A stretch of 64,000 bases of DNA from an uncultured Parafilimonas sp. (GTDB lineage: Bacteria > Bacteroidota > Bacteroidia > Chitinophagales > Chitinophagaceae): NCBI GenBank assembly GCA_937892395.1, contig CALAGJ010000111.1, positions 1 through 64,000 of the forward strand. Reading direction: 5' to 3'. The notes below the pieces were generated by a model. That model did not search any database. It saw nothing but the letters and a program-made list of their open reading frames with translations, and was not told the origin of the DNA. Below are positions 9,401 to 18,616 of the stretch, piece after piece (the stretch's first letter is position 1; each line of letters begins with the position of its first letter). The translations under genes and the position numbers were made by a program.

Positions 9401-9490
9401 ATCTTACGAATAAATTTCATAAACTTATTTTTATATTATTAATAATTTCTAATATTGCTACTATTATTTATTTAAAAAAAATTATTCACA

Positions 9491-11350
9491 ATGAAAAAAA
9501 TGAGCACATCTTCTGCAAGATTGTTGGTTCTTTTGGGAGTAGTTACACTACTATCTACACAGTGTTTTGCTACAACTTACTATGTAAATGCGGTCACTGG
9601 AAATGATGCAAATGCTGGTGTTTCTGCGGCATCTCCATTACTAACAGTGCAAAAAGGATTGGACAAAGCAACTGCTGCTGGTGATATTATTTTAGTATCT
9701 CCGGGTACTTACAAACAAAATTTGGTTTGGAAATATTCTGGTACGGCTACACAAAAAATTACACTTCAAAAAAATGGAGTAGGTACTGTATTTTTAAAAT
9801 CTGCTGATGCATCTACAAGTCCTGTTATACAAATCACAAATTTTAGTAATATCATTATTGATGGTTTTACTATAACAAGAGATAATGTAAAAAATAATGC
9901 ACAAGGTATTTTAGTCAATTCTTCCGGAACAGTGTCAATGCAAAACATTGAAATTAGGAATTGTACATTTACTGCTATAAGCTGGAGTACAAACCCAAAT
10001 GTAAAGCCTACCACAAGCCAAAATGCGCAGCCATTAATTGTATATGGAAGATCAAGCCAGCCAATTCAAAATATAAACGTACACCATTGTGATTTTAATA
10101 ATAACATTACAGGGCAAAGCGAAGTGTGTTCTTTTAACTCAAATATTAATGGCTTCTCAGCTACCAACAATACCCTGCACGACAATACAAATATTGCGAT
10201 TGACGTTATTGGCTATGAAGGTGAAAATAGTAACGTAAATTTAGACCAGGCATATAATGGTATTATTGCTAATAATGTACTTTATGTAAATCAGAGCCCT
10301 TACGCAGAGGGGGCAAGTATTTATGTGGACGGAGGCAGAGCAATATTGATTGAAAACAATTTAATCAGAGATGGTGATTATGGAATAGAAATCAGTGCAG
10401 AAAATGATAAATCTACTATTGCATTTGAAACACAGGATATAACAGTAAGAAATAATTTAATCTATAACTGTAGAAGTGTAGGATTAAAAATCGGTAACTA
10501 TAAAGGCAAATTACAAAATGCATTGGTCTGCGGAAATACTTGCTTTTACAACAATAGAGGTGGGCGTAGAGATGGTGATGTAAATGGCACAAGTGCCAAT
10601 GTAGGTGCTTGGGCAGAATTAGTTATTGACAATATGCAGGATGTAAAAATTAATAGCAATATTTTTTATGCAAGGGCTTCAAATACTGCAATGATTAATT
10701 CAGATGGTAACGCTTTAATCACAAATCTTACTATGAATTATAATTTATGGAATAATAAAAACAATACAGCTGGCACTGCTTTAACTTTTCAGTATAAAAT
10801 TAATGGTACCAATTATAATTACAACTCATACTCAACCTATAAAACCAATAATACACTGAACTTTGATAAGCAGTCAAAATATGGAAATCCATCATTTGTA
10901 TATGAAGGTATTTCAGGAAGTAATACGATTAATCCGGACCTGCATATTCAGTCAGGATCTATAGCTATATCAGGGGGAGATCCCGCTGCAATAATAGGTA
11001 CCAGCAGGGGCCAGTGGGGCAGCACAGATTACTTTGGAAATAACAGAAAAACTGGCATACTGGATATGGGTGCACACGAATTGATAACAGGAAGTTTTCC
11101 AGCAAAAAATAATATGCTGCTACCCCTACAAGTCTATCCAAACCCTGCGCAAAAGCAGGTGTATATAATTGGAATACCAGATGGCTTATTGCAAATAAAG
11201 ATTATTGATGAACATGGATCTGTAGTGCAAACTGCATCTGCATCTACAGCCAAAACACCAATTGATATAAGCCAATTAAAAAGTAAATACTACTGGCTAA
11301 GTTTTAGTGTGCATGATCAAGCATATACAATCAAATTCTTTAAGCTGTAA
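9491..11350 (+). CDS. Secreted parallel beta-helix protein with T9SS type A sorting domain
   Basis: A 619-residue protein with signal peptide (to about residue 28, CFA-TTYYV). The mature start TYYVNAVTGNDANAG plus AGDIILVSPGTY is typical of right-handed beta-helix polysaccharide lyases and related hydrolases, and Asn-rich turns (IENNLIRDGDYGI, VRNNLIYNC) repeat through 100-420. The C-terminal ~75 residues (LQVYPNPAQKQVYI) are a T9SS type A domain for export across the outer membrane and surface attachment or release. It is divergent from the agaS operon by 140 bp, so it may attack the polymer whose sugars that operon uses. The exact enzyme class and catalytic residues cannot be read; some beta-helix proteins are only binding proteins. 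Confidence 0.85.
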   Translation: MKKMSTSSARLLVLLGVVTLLSTQCFATTYYVNAVTGNDANAGVSAASPLLTVQKGLDKATAAGDIILVSPGTYKQNLVWKYSGTATQKITLQKNGVGTVFLKSADASTSPVIQITNFSNIIIDGFTITRDNVKNNAQGILVNSSGTVSMQNIEIRNCTFTAISWSTNPNVKPTTSQNAQPLIVYGRSSQPIQNINVHHCDFNNNITGQSEVCSFNSNINGFSATNNTLHDNTNIAIDVIGYEGENSNVNLDQAYNGIIANNVLYVNQSPYAEGASIYVDGGRAILIENNLIRDGDYGIEISAENDKSTIAFETQDITVRNNLIYNCRSVGLKIGNYKGKLQNALVCGNTCFYNNRGGRRDGDVNGTSANVGAWAELVIDNMQDVKINSNIFYARASNTAMINSDGNALITNLTMNYNLWNNKNNTAGTALTFQYKINGTNYNYNSYSTYKTNNTLNFDKQSKYGNPSFVYEGISGSNTINPDLHIQSGSIAISGGDPAAIIGTSRGQWGSTDYFGNNRKTGILDMGAHELITGSFPAKNNMLLPLQVYPNPAQKQVYIIGIPDGLLQIKIIDEHGSVVQTASASTAKTPIDISQLKSKYYWLSFSVHDQAYTIKFFKL

Positions 11351-11365
11351 ATATGGGTATTAAAT

Positions 11366-11396
11366 AAAGAAACCCGCCACGGCGGGTCTCTTTATT
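11366..11396. terminator. Bidirectional intrinsic terminator
   Basis: A GC-rich stem (CCCGCC/GGCGGG, extended by AAAGA/TCTTT) with A- and T-rich sides lies between two convergent genes, so it can serve both. Confidence 0.85.
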
Positions 11397-11453
11397 TTGC
11401 ACTTATCCTCAAAAAAATATGAGTTAATTCATCTTTAATTTTCTTAAAATTTA

Positions 11454-12908
11454 CTATTGCCCTTGGGCTAAGGAATATGCTTTTTTACCATCCCACATAT
11501 TCAGTAATTCTATTGAGCATATTTTGTAATCTGTACTGATTCTTTTTTGTAATTCTAAAATATCAGTTTGGGTGAGTGGCGCATCGCCAATGCTCTCAAA
11601 TCTAAGTCTGTACTGGTTTACAAGGTTTGTAAACAAAGATCCTTTTGGCCATACTTGCGTGCCTCTATTACTGATGGTAATCAGTTTAAAAAGATCCAAT
11701 GTGTGTACTAAGCTTTTTTCAGCTAATACATTTGGCTGTTCATTGCTTTCCACAAAAATGTCTACACCAACAATTATTTCTGCATTCATTTCCTTTGTTT
11801 CTAACATTGGATTTTTTTCCAGAATAAACTGTGTTGGTGTAATAGATAAATTTTCCAAAATTGGCCTTGCCCCATGCACCGGCTGTTGATCAAAATTACG
11901 AATTATCGCATCTGCAAATTCTGTTGTATTTAATGCAGGAGTTGTTTTACTCCCAAAGTCTCCCGTATGAATACCTTGCTCTAAAGTATAGAGTAAAGCA
12001 TTTTCAATACGTGCCGCCTGTTGCATAAAACCTAAATGCCTGAGCATAGATAATCCGGATAAAAGTAGTGCAGTAGGGTTTGCAATATTTTTACCTGCTA
12101 TATCAGGCGCTGTGCCATGTACTGCTTCAAAAATGCAGATATGATCACCAATATTTGCCGAAGGCGCAAAACCTAAACCACCTACTAATCCTGCACACAA
12201 ATCTGATACAATATCTCCCTGTAAATTGGTAAGTACCACTACATCAAATAAATCCGGGCGGGTCACTAATTTCATACAAAGATCATCCACAATTACATCA
12301 TCCACTTTTAACTCAGGATATTCTTTTGCCACTTCATAAAATACTTCTAGAAAAAGACCATCTGTTATTTTCATGATATTGGCTTTATGACCACAGGTTA
12401 TGCGCTTGCACCCTTTTTTGCGGGCCATTTCAAAAGCATATTTTATAACTTGCATACTACCTGGTCTAGTTATAAAGCGACGGCTCAAAGCCACATCATG
12501 CGTAAGCATGTGCTCAATGCCTCCATAAGTATCTTCAATATTTTCTCTTACAATCGTAACATCTATGGCTATGCCAGCTTTAGAGAAAACGGTATCTACA
12601 CCGTGCAAGGTTTGGAATGTGCGTTTATTAGCATAGGTATTCCAAGTTTTGCGGGCTGTTACATTTACAGATTTTACACCCTTACCCTTTGGTGTTTCCA
12701 TTGGCCCTTTGAATAAAATACCAAGACTTTCTATTGCCTGTTGCGCCTCAGGAGTCATGCCATTGCTGTATCCTTTGTCAAAAACCCATTTGCCCATTTC
12801 AACAACCTGATAGGTTAAAGGTAGTTCGGCTGCATTAAAAATTGATAATACGGCATCCATTATTTCAGGCCCAATTCCATCACCTTTTGCAACAGCAATT
12901 TTTATCAT
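11454..12908 (-). CDS. icd: Isocitrate dehydrogenase (NADP-type, long form)
   Basis: A 484-residue TCA-cycle enzyme that oxidises isocitrate to 2-oxoglutarate. The N-terminal [12 protein letters not shown], the substrate motif [12 protein letters not shown] near 125, the metal-binding DDLCMKLV and NLQGDIVSD (~215-240) and the nucleotide-binding [17 protein letters not shown] near 270 are all visible. The C-terminal ~140 residues extend beyond a classical isopropylmalate dehydrogenase fold; this longer form is known from Thermus-like NADP isocitrate dehydrogenases. An intergenic repeat lies upstream. The start at 12908 puts the first strand ([11 protein letters not shown]) in the normal place. 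Cofactor choice is inferred from the family. Confidence 0.9.
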   Translation of the reverse strand: MIKIAVAKGDGIGPEIMDAVLSIFNAAELPLTYQVVEMGKWVFDKGYSNGMTPEAQQAIESLGILFKGPMETPKGKGVKSVNVTARKTWNTYANKRTFQTLHGVDTVFSKAGIAIDVTIVRENIEDTYGGIEHMLTHDVALSRRFITRPGSMQVIKYAFEMARKKGCKRITCGHKANIMKITDGLFLEVFYEVAKEYPELKVDDVIVDDLCMKLVTRPDLFDVVVLTNLQGDIVSDLCAGLVGGLGFAPSANIGDHICIFEAVHGTAPDIAGKNIANPTALLLSGLSMLRHLGFMQQAARIENALLYTLEQGIHTGDFGSKTTPALNTTEFADAIIRNFDQQPVHGARPILENLSITPTQFILEKNPMLETKEMNAEIIVGVDIFVESNEQPNVLAEKSLVHTLDLFKLITISNRGTQVWPKGSLFTNLVNQYRLRFESIGDAPLTQTDILELQKRISTDYKICSIELLNMWDGKKAYSLAQGQ

Positions 12909-12928
12909 GATTATTTTTTTACAGGCAA

Positions 12929-12936
12929 CAAAAATA
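12929..12936 (-). promoter_or_regulatory. Possible -7 element of icd promoter
   Basis: TATTTTTG on the - strand matches TAnnTTTG and lies 20 nt before the ATG. No convincing -33 element was seen, so this is weak. Confidence 0.35.
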
Positions 12937-13016
12937 GGGTGTATTGGTTCTGTTATTTCGATGCATTTTTTACAATAATTATATATCCTTGTCTGTTTAT
13001 TTTTTTTTAAAGAATT

Positions 13017-13177
13017 TTGGACGTGCCCCTGTGGGTCGTGCTTTACACTATAAGTCCTCGCTGCGTTGCTGGCTTTTCGTTACAAATGAAGCGTGGCGAA
13101 ATTCATGAATGCCAAAATAAAATAGAAGATAAAATCGTAATCCTTCAAGGATAGATGCGAAATTTATGAATGCCAAA
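13017..13177 (+). repeat. Dispersed intergenic repeat, copy A
   Basis: About 160 bp matching the segment at 17928-18115: a shared start (CGTGCCCCT..GGGTCG), then GCTTTTCGTT.CAAAT.AAGCG and GCGAAATTCA.GAATGCC. Inside it a subunit of about 60 bp is repeated, marked by AATGCCAAA at two places. It lies in the spacer between icd and the ammonium transporter. No protein-coding frame is convincing. The remaining spacer (12909-13285) has nothing else I recognise. Confidence 0.75.
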
Positions 13178-13285
13178 GTCACTTTAAATGATATTTATTT
13201 AATACCTCAAGCTTCATAGAGTAATTAAATAAAACCAAGGTTAAAACGCTACAAGCATTATTTTTTATGTAACCAACATTATTCA

Positions 13286-14653
13286 TTACACATTTTCCAC
13301 ATGCAGCTCCGGCATCAATCCCTGTAAATAATTTTCATCATGTTGCGTAGCATCTAATCCTATTTTTTCTTCATGGATGCTCACCCTTAGGGGCAAAATG
13401 AAATTGATAAACCGAAATATCAGATAGGATACTGAGAAGCTATAACCAACCACAATCAGCAATGCCTTCAGTTGAGTAAAGAAGAAATCAGTATTGCCAT
13501 AAAAAAGTCCATCATTACCCGTAGGGTTCACTGTTTTTGTGGCAAAAATTCCTGTCATCAACATACCTGCTATGCCACCCAAACCATGACAGGGAAATAC
13601 ATCTAATGTATCATCTAATCTTGATTTCTGTTTATAATATACTGCTAGATTTGAAATAATAGCTGCTATAAAACCAATAAAAACACTCTGTGGCAAAGCT
13701 ACATATCCCGCCGAAGGCGTTATGGCTACAAGCCCTACTACAGCACCAATACAGAAACCGAGCACAGATGGTTTTTTGCCCCGCATTGCATCAAAAAACA
13801 TCCAGCTTAAGCCCGCTGCAGCCGCTGCGGTATTTGTAGTGGCAAATGCCGATACTGCCAGACCATTGGCTGCAAGTGCAGAGCCTGCATTAAAACCAAA
13901 CCAGCCAAACCACAATAAACCCGTGCCAATAAGTACATAAGGAATATTTGCAGGTGGTATTTCTATCTGCTCTTGATGGGCAATTCTTTGTTTCAAAACA
14001 ATAGCTCCTGCTAATGCTGCACATCCTGCGCTAATATGTACTACTGTGCCACCAGCAAAATCCAAAACACCCCATTGAAATAGAAACCCCTCAGGATTCC
14101 AGGTCCAGTGTGCAAGAGGTGCATATACAAAAACGCTAAACAATAAAATAAACAATACATAAGAAGTAAACTTTATACGCTCTGCCACAGCCCCTACCAC
14201 TAAGCCTGGGGTAATGATGGCAAACATCAATTGAAACATGGCGAATAAACTCAAGGGTATGGTAGGTGCAAGGCTCCAGGGCTCCCCGGAAAAAACATGC
14301 TGAAAGAAAAAATGTGAAGCCGGATTGCCAATAAAACCACCCAAAGATTTACCAAAAACCAAACTATACCCCACAACAATCCAACTAATGCTTACCACCC
14401 CTGCGGCCACTATGCTTTTGATCATTGTTGATATCACATTCTTTCTATGTACCATGCCTCCATAAAAAAATGCAAGACCGGGTGTCATCAAAAAAACAAG
14501 TGCAGTGGCTATGAGAATCCAGGCTGTATCAGCCGCATTATATACATGGTTTTTATCCTCAAAAATGGGAACTGAAGGTATAAATAAAGCTATTAGTGCA
14601 ATAGCGGTTAAAATCAGAAATGGTAACAGTTGCTTTGCTGTAGCCTTACTCAT
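13286..14653 (-). CDS. amt: Ammonium transporter, Amt family
   Basis: A 455-residue inner-membrane channel for ammonium/ammonia. About 11-12 hydrophobic segments are seen, starting with an uncleaved N-terminal one. Family motifs include LMTPGLAFFYGGMVHRKN near 60, DFAGGTVVHISAGCAALAGA near 200 with the first pore His, and FPCHGLGGIAGM near 350 with the second. The cytoplasmic tail contains EEKIGLDATQHDENY, the usual regulatory end. Amt genes are commonly paired with a PII (glnK) gene; none is next to this one (the neighbours are a repeat spacer and a T9SS gene), so PII control, if any, comes from elsewhere. Confidence 0.93.
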   Translation of the reverse strand: MSKATAKQLLPFLILTAIALIALFIPSVPIFEDKNHVYNAADTAWILIATALVFLMTPGLAFFYGGMVHRKNVISTMIKSIVAAGVVSISWIVVGYSLVFGKSLGGFIGNPASHFFFQHVFSGEPWSLAPTIPLSLFAMFQLMFAIITPGLVVGAVAERIKFTSYVLFILLFSVFVYAPLAHWTWNPEGFLFQWGVLDFAGGTVVHISAGCAALAGAIVLKQRIAHQEQIEIPPANIPYVLIGTGLLWFGWFGFNAGSALAANGLAVSAFATTNTAAAAAGLSWMFFDAMRGKKPSVLGFCIGAVVGLVAITPSAGYVALPQSVFIGFIAAIISNLAVYYKQKSRLDDTLDVFPCHGLGGIAGMLMTGIFATKTVNPTGNDGLFYGNTDFFFTQLKALLIVVGYSFSVSYLIFRFINFILPLRVSIHEEKIGLDATQHDENYLQGLMPELHVENV

Positions 14654-15009
14654 ATTAAATTAAATATATGTTTATTATAAGCAAGTAAAATTAAATTTCA
14701 AATAGACTAACAACTGTTTTAAAGACTTTATTTTTTGAAAAATATATTTTTTGTGAATAAATTGTTGTTATGATTATTAATATTTCAAATACATAAATAA
14801 TATATCTATTGAATAGCACAATAAATTATTAAAAAATATCATAGTCCGATGTGACATAAAATAGGGGTTTAAGAATTGCAGGTGCATCCTTAGCATACAA
14901 TTAAATAAATTCAAGTCTAATTACAATCAGTCAGAAAAAAACTATACTATACTTTACATTTCAGTATGCATATATTTGAACCAACTTATATCAACAAAAA
15001 TTTTGCTAA
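14654..15009. other. AT-rich spacer between divergent amt and T9SS gene
   Basis: About 355 bp of very AT-rich DNA. It must hold both divergent promoters, but I could not pick either with confidence. No RNA gene, small frame or repeat was recognised. Confidence 0.5.
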
Positions 15010-17913
15010 ATGAAAAATCAGTTTACAAACAGGGTTTTGCTTTCCCTTATCTTTCTTGCCATTGTTTTAATTACTCTTTATACATTAAAAACATCAAAAG
15101 CAAAAAAAGATTTAGCACCACAATCCACACTCATGCCACCGGGTGAAGGCAGCAAAGAAGAAGGGGTGGAGCATGAAAAGAAAAAAGCATTATGGTGGGA
15201 GTTAATACATCGCTCTGCACCCAGTGACGATTGGAAAAAAATAAATGCCATCAATGCTGAAATGCTTATTCAGCAAAAGCAAAACATAAAAAATTTAAGT
15301 GCACCATTTATTGGGGGAGATGAAGTGTTTGCCAATGGAAAAATTACAGGACAATGGAGTGAAAGGGGTAATGCAAACATTGCCGGAAGCACCATTGGTG
15401 TATCCTTTGTGCCGGAAACGGATGAAATATATACCATAACCTCAGGCGGAAGTTTGTGGAAGGGAAAAAGAGATGGTAGCCTATGGCAGGTTTTAAATGA
15501 CGATATTGTTTTTGATAATGTAGATGTACTCGCTTTTCAAAAACCTGGTGGCGGTATAAGAATATTGGCACATACTTCTTTTGGAGCGGTAAGTTATTCA
15601 GATGATGATGGTAAAACATTTACAACTTGCGGTGGCAAAATCAACGATGGTTCAAAATTTGATTTTTATGCAGTCAAGAGATATTTTGTTGCTAACGATG
15701 CACAGCGAACGCTCTACCTGCATACATTCGGTTATGATTTTGCAAATAGTGATTATGTATTGACTACATTTAAATCTACCAATCAAGGCGCATCTTTTAC
15801 AGAGGTAGATGTCGTAAAGCTTGGCGCTTATAATTCAGATCTTGGTTCCGAGCACATGGCTTATAATAGTAATACTGTTTATAGCATTTTTATTGCATCC
15901 GGATCTGTTTTAACCACAAAAATTGATGGAAGCATAGTTACTTCTAAATCCTTTTCCATATCTGGATTATCAGGCACTTGTGTAATCAGAGCTGTAAATA
16001 TTGGTGGCACGGTTACCTTGTATATGTTGGTAAATAATGTAAGTATATACACCAGTACAAATGATGGATTATCTTGGACAAAAAAAGGAAACTTGCCAGC
16101 AGCATCATGGGGTCGATTGGACGTGTCTGCTACCAATGCTTCCTTGGTGTTTGCGGGGGCTGTAAATGCTATACGCAGCAGCAATGGAGGTACAAACTGG
16201 ACCACTGTAAATGAGTGGTATGAGTACTACAATAATATACCCGGCAAACTGCATGCAGACATCATGGAAATCAAACAATATTATACACTGGGCGGCACTC
16301 CTTTCGCTATCATAAACAATCATGGTGGCTGTGCGGTTTCTTACGATAACTTAGTTACCACTCAAAATATTTCACTTACTGGATTATACAATGCACAGTA
16401 CTACGATGTATTGACAAATCCTGCAAAACCGAATGAAATATATGGTGGCACACAGGATCAGGGATGGCATATTGCAACTACTGCTACCACACCTGGCATT
16501 CTAAACATGACACAACAAATCAGTGGTGATTATGGCCACTTGGCCTTGACAGGTAATAACAAAAATTTATGGAGTGAATATCCAGGAGGATGGGTTATTT
16601 ATTATACAAACCCTGCGGGAAATGTTTCTCCGGGTAGTTGGCAGCTCAGTGGTTCAGCATTGCCACTCTATGGCTGGATTTTGCCAACAGCCACCGTGTC
16701 TAACAATGAAAATGGCATTTATATAGCTGGTGGCAATATCAATGGCGGCAGCGGTTCATACTTAGTAAGGGTAGATGCATCCACCACTACACCTGTATCC
16801 TTTACAGCCAAGCAGTTTAACTATGATTTTAGAGCAGCCAGTGGTGGCAGTGCAGGCATATCTGCCATAGAGCCATCTGTGATCAATACAAAAAATATAT
16901 TTGTAGGTACAGAAAATGGTTTGTTTTATTATACAAAAGACAGTGGAAGCACCTGGCTCAAATCCTCTTTGGGTAGCGGGCCGGAGCCTTGGTATCTGTA
17001 TGGCAATAGCATTTACTCCAGTAAAAAAGACATCAATACCGTGTGGTATGCCGGTAGTGGTTACAGCAATGCACCCGTTTGGGAAAGTACAAACGGAGGC
17101 AAAGATTTTACAGCAACAAGCACAGGTTTGCCACAGACTTTGGTGTATGAAATTTGTGCCAATGATGATGAAACCTTACTCTTTGCAGGTACCGCCGCAG
17201 GGCCTTATGTATATGTACGAGAAGAAAAAAAATGGTATAGCCTAACCGGGGTAGAAACTCCCTTACAGGATTATGTATCTGTAGAATATATTTCATCCGC
17301 TCAAACCGTAAGATTCGGCACATTTGGAAGAGGTATTTGGGATTTTAAAATAACCGCCCTTACCCTGCCTGTTACCCTCAAATCATTTACTGCTATTGCT
17401 CAAAACAAAAATGCGGTATTAAATTGGGCCACATCATCAGAATCAAACACAGCAGCTTTTTATATACAGCGCAGCACAGATGGTGTACAATTCAATACCA
17501 TTGGTACTGTGGATGCAAGAGGTAAATCAGGTCTTGGAGCATCCTACAATTATACAGACATCAATGCACTATCACTGCTGTCTGCAAAGGCAATTTACTA
17601 TCGCTTACAAGTAGCAGATTACGATGGTAAAAGTAGCATCAGCAAGGTAGAAGCCATACAAAATTTACAGGCCACTTTATTAGTCAAGCTATCGCCAAAT
17701 CCGGTGCATACAAACACAAAAATATCCATTGACAATGCAATTGGAAAAGTAGCCGTCATGGTAAAAGACCTCAATGGAAAATTAATATGGCAGCAAATCG
17801 GCATTACTGAAAATACAGTAACCATACAAGCAGAAAAATTTGCCGCAGGCACTTATATAGTTACAGTAAAAGATGAAAATGCCACACACACATTAAAACT
17901 GGTAAAACAATAA
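15010..17913 (+). CDS. BNR/sortilin-like beta-propeller protein with T9SS type A sorting domain
   Basis: A 967-residue secreted protein. The N-terminus has a hydrophobic segment (LLSLIFLAIVLITLYTL) followed by a charged linker and an ALWWELIHRSAPSDDW stretch common in Bacteroidota propeller proteins. From about 110 to 770 there are repeated short Asp-box-like motifs (SDDDGKTF, STNDGLSWT, SSNGGTNW, TKDSGSTWL, STNGGKDF) typical of sialidase/BNR/VPS10 propellers. A short beta domain (about 790-885) precedes a C-terminal type A sorting domain (LSPNPVHTNTKI). Without a recognisable catalytic tetrad a sialidase role cannot be claimed; a binding or structural surface role is as likely. The gene stands alone and is followed by a repeat-rich spacer. 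Confidence 0.85.
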   Translation: MKNQFTNRVLLSLIFLAIVLITLYTLKTSKAKKDLAPQSTLMPPGEGSKEEGVEHEKKKALWWELIHRSAPSDDWKKINAINAEMLIQQKQNIKNLSAPFIGGDEVFANGKITGQWSERGNANIAGSTIGVSFVPETDEIYTITSGGSLWKGKRDGSLWQVLNDDIVFDNVDVLAFQKPGGGIRILAHTSFGAVSYSDDDGKTFTTCGGKINDGSKFDFYAVKRYFVANDAQRTLYLHTFGYDFANSDYVLTTFKSTNQGASFTEVDVVKLGAYNSDLGSEHMAYNSNTVYSIFIASGSVLTTKIDGSIVTSKSFSISGLSGTCVIRAVNIGGTVTLYMLVNNVSIYTSTNDGLSWTKKGNLPAASWGRLDVSATNASLVFAGAVNAIRSSNGGTNWTTVNEWYEYYNNIPGKLHADIMEIKQYYTLGGTPFAIINNHGGCAVSYDNLVTTQNISLTGLYNAQYYDVLTNPAKPNEIYGGTQDQGWHIATTATTPGILNMTQQISGDYGHLALTGNNKNLWSEYPGGWVIYYTNPAGNVSPGSWQLSGSALPLYGWILPTATVSNNENGIYIAGGNINGGSGSYLVRVDASTTTPVSFTAKQFNYDFRAASGGSAGISAIEPSVINTKNIFVGTENGLFYYTKDSGSTWLKSSLGSGPEPWYLYGNSIYSSKKDINTVWYAGSGYSNAPVWESTNGGKDFTATSTGLPQTLVYEICANDDETLLFAGTAAGPYVYVREEKKWYSLTGVETPLQDYVSVEYISSAQTVRFGTFGRGIWDFKITALTLPVTLKSFTAIAQNKNAVLNWATSSESNTAAFYIQRSTDGVQFNTIGTVDARGKSGLGASYNYTDINALSLLSAKAIYYRLQVADYDGKSSISKVEAIQNLQATLLVKLSPNPVHTNTKISIDNAIGKVAVMVKDLNGKLIWQQIGITENTVTIQAEKFAAGTYIVTVKDENATHTLKLVKQ

Positions 17914-17927
17914 AATAATATTTTTTG

Positions 17928-18115
17928 GGGCGTGCCCCTACGGGTCGGGATTTTCACTACAAGTCCCCGCTGCGCTGTGGGCTTTTCGTTTCAAATAAAG
18001 CGTAGCGAAATTCACGAATGCCAAAAAAATAAAAGATATATTCGTAATCCCTCACGCATAGAAGTGAAATGTACAAATGCCAAAAAAGATTAAAGATACA
18101 TTCATAATTCTTAAC
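17928..18115 (+). repeat. Dispersed intergenic repeat, copy B
   Basis: Matches the copy at 13017-13177. It starts with the short hairpin GGGGCGTGCCCC and continues with GGGTCGGGATTTTCACTAC and GCGTAGCGAAATTCACG. It ends in a roughly 55-60 bp subunit present twice (AATGCCAAAAAA.., TTCGTAATCCCTCACGCA / TTCATAATTCTTAACGCA). It begins 15 bp after the T9SS gene stop. Confidence 0.75.
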
Positions 18116-18121
18116 GCAATA

Positions 18122-18157
18122 TTCAAAAGCCCACGGTTTAAACCTTGGGCTTTTGAA
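18122..18157. repeat. 36-bp near-perfect palindrome
   Basis: Two 18-nt arms meet without a loop and differ at one position; the arms contain TTCAAAAGCCCA and its complement. It directly follows copy B of the repeat. It could act as a transcription terminator for the upstream T9SS gene, although that gene ends 208 bp earlier. Confidence 0.7.
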
Positions 18158-18331
18158 ATAAAAGGGCCCATAAAGTTGCTATCTGTATGCCTACAATTGA
18201 TTGCAAAAGCCTTATAAAAACCTGCACAAAAAAATAATACTAAATCAGCTATACAACACGGCATTCATCATGACCCTGCCTTTTGAATAACGTATAGCCA
18301 CCCCCTCCACCAAAGGTCTTTTTTTAATAAG

Positions 18332-18355
18332 CATCGTCGTCCCTCCTCGCAATGA
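18332..18355. repeat. REP-like short element
   Basis: Contains CGTCGTCCCTCCTCGCAATGA, which resembles the dispersed 'GTCATTGCGAGG..GACGAAGCAATC' element that I recall from many genomes. Single copy in this window. The remaining spacer (18158-18616) shows no believable gene. Confidence 0.4.
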
Positions 18356-18368
18356 TTTACCGTGCGTA

Positions 18369-18393
18369 ATCATTCCCCGAAGGGGTAAATAAT
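18369..18393 (+). repeat. Small CCCG(A/C)AGGG palindrome, copy 2 of 5
   Basis: TCATTCCCCGAAGGGGTAAA forms a 4-5 bp stem with a GAA-type loop. It closely matches the copies at 39347 and 43484. Confidence 0.55.
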
Positions 18394-18616
18394 AAATTTT
18401 GATGCAACAAAAATTTCTGATTTTGCATTGGATTAGAGCAATCTTTGATTGTAGGTTATAATGTGGTATTGGACCTGAAAGACTTATTGTCATTTTCATT
18501 GTTGAAAAGATGCAATAATTGCTGATGAATGAGTATTTGATGGACATTATTTCCTTTTTTTCTCTGATGGATTTTTATTTGCTGATTACCTATCTCATTC
18601 TTTAAAATATATTAAA

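Noticed and set aside
13017..13177. Possible tRNA or other known RNA gene in the icd-amt spacer
   Set aside because: No cloverleaf or known RNA core could be drawn, and the segment is explained by the repeat also found at 17928.
15010..17913. Sialidase activity for the BNR-like protein
   Set aside because: Asp-box-like motifs are present, but the Arg triad and Tyr/Glu pair of sialidases could not be identified.
18052..18547. Two small - strand frames in the spacer before clpB
   Set aside because: They run through the intergenic repeat and palindromes and have no believable start or family resemblance.
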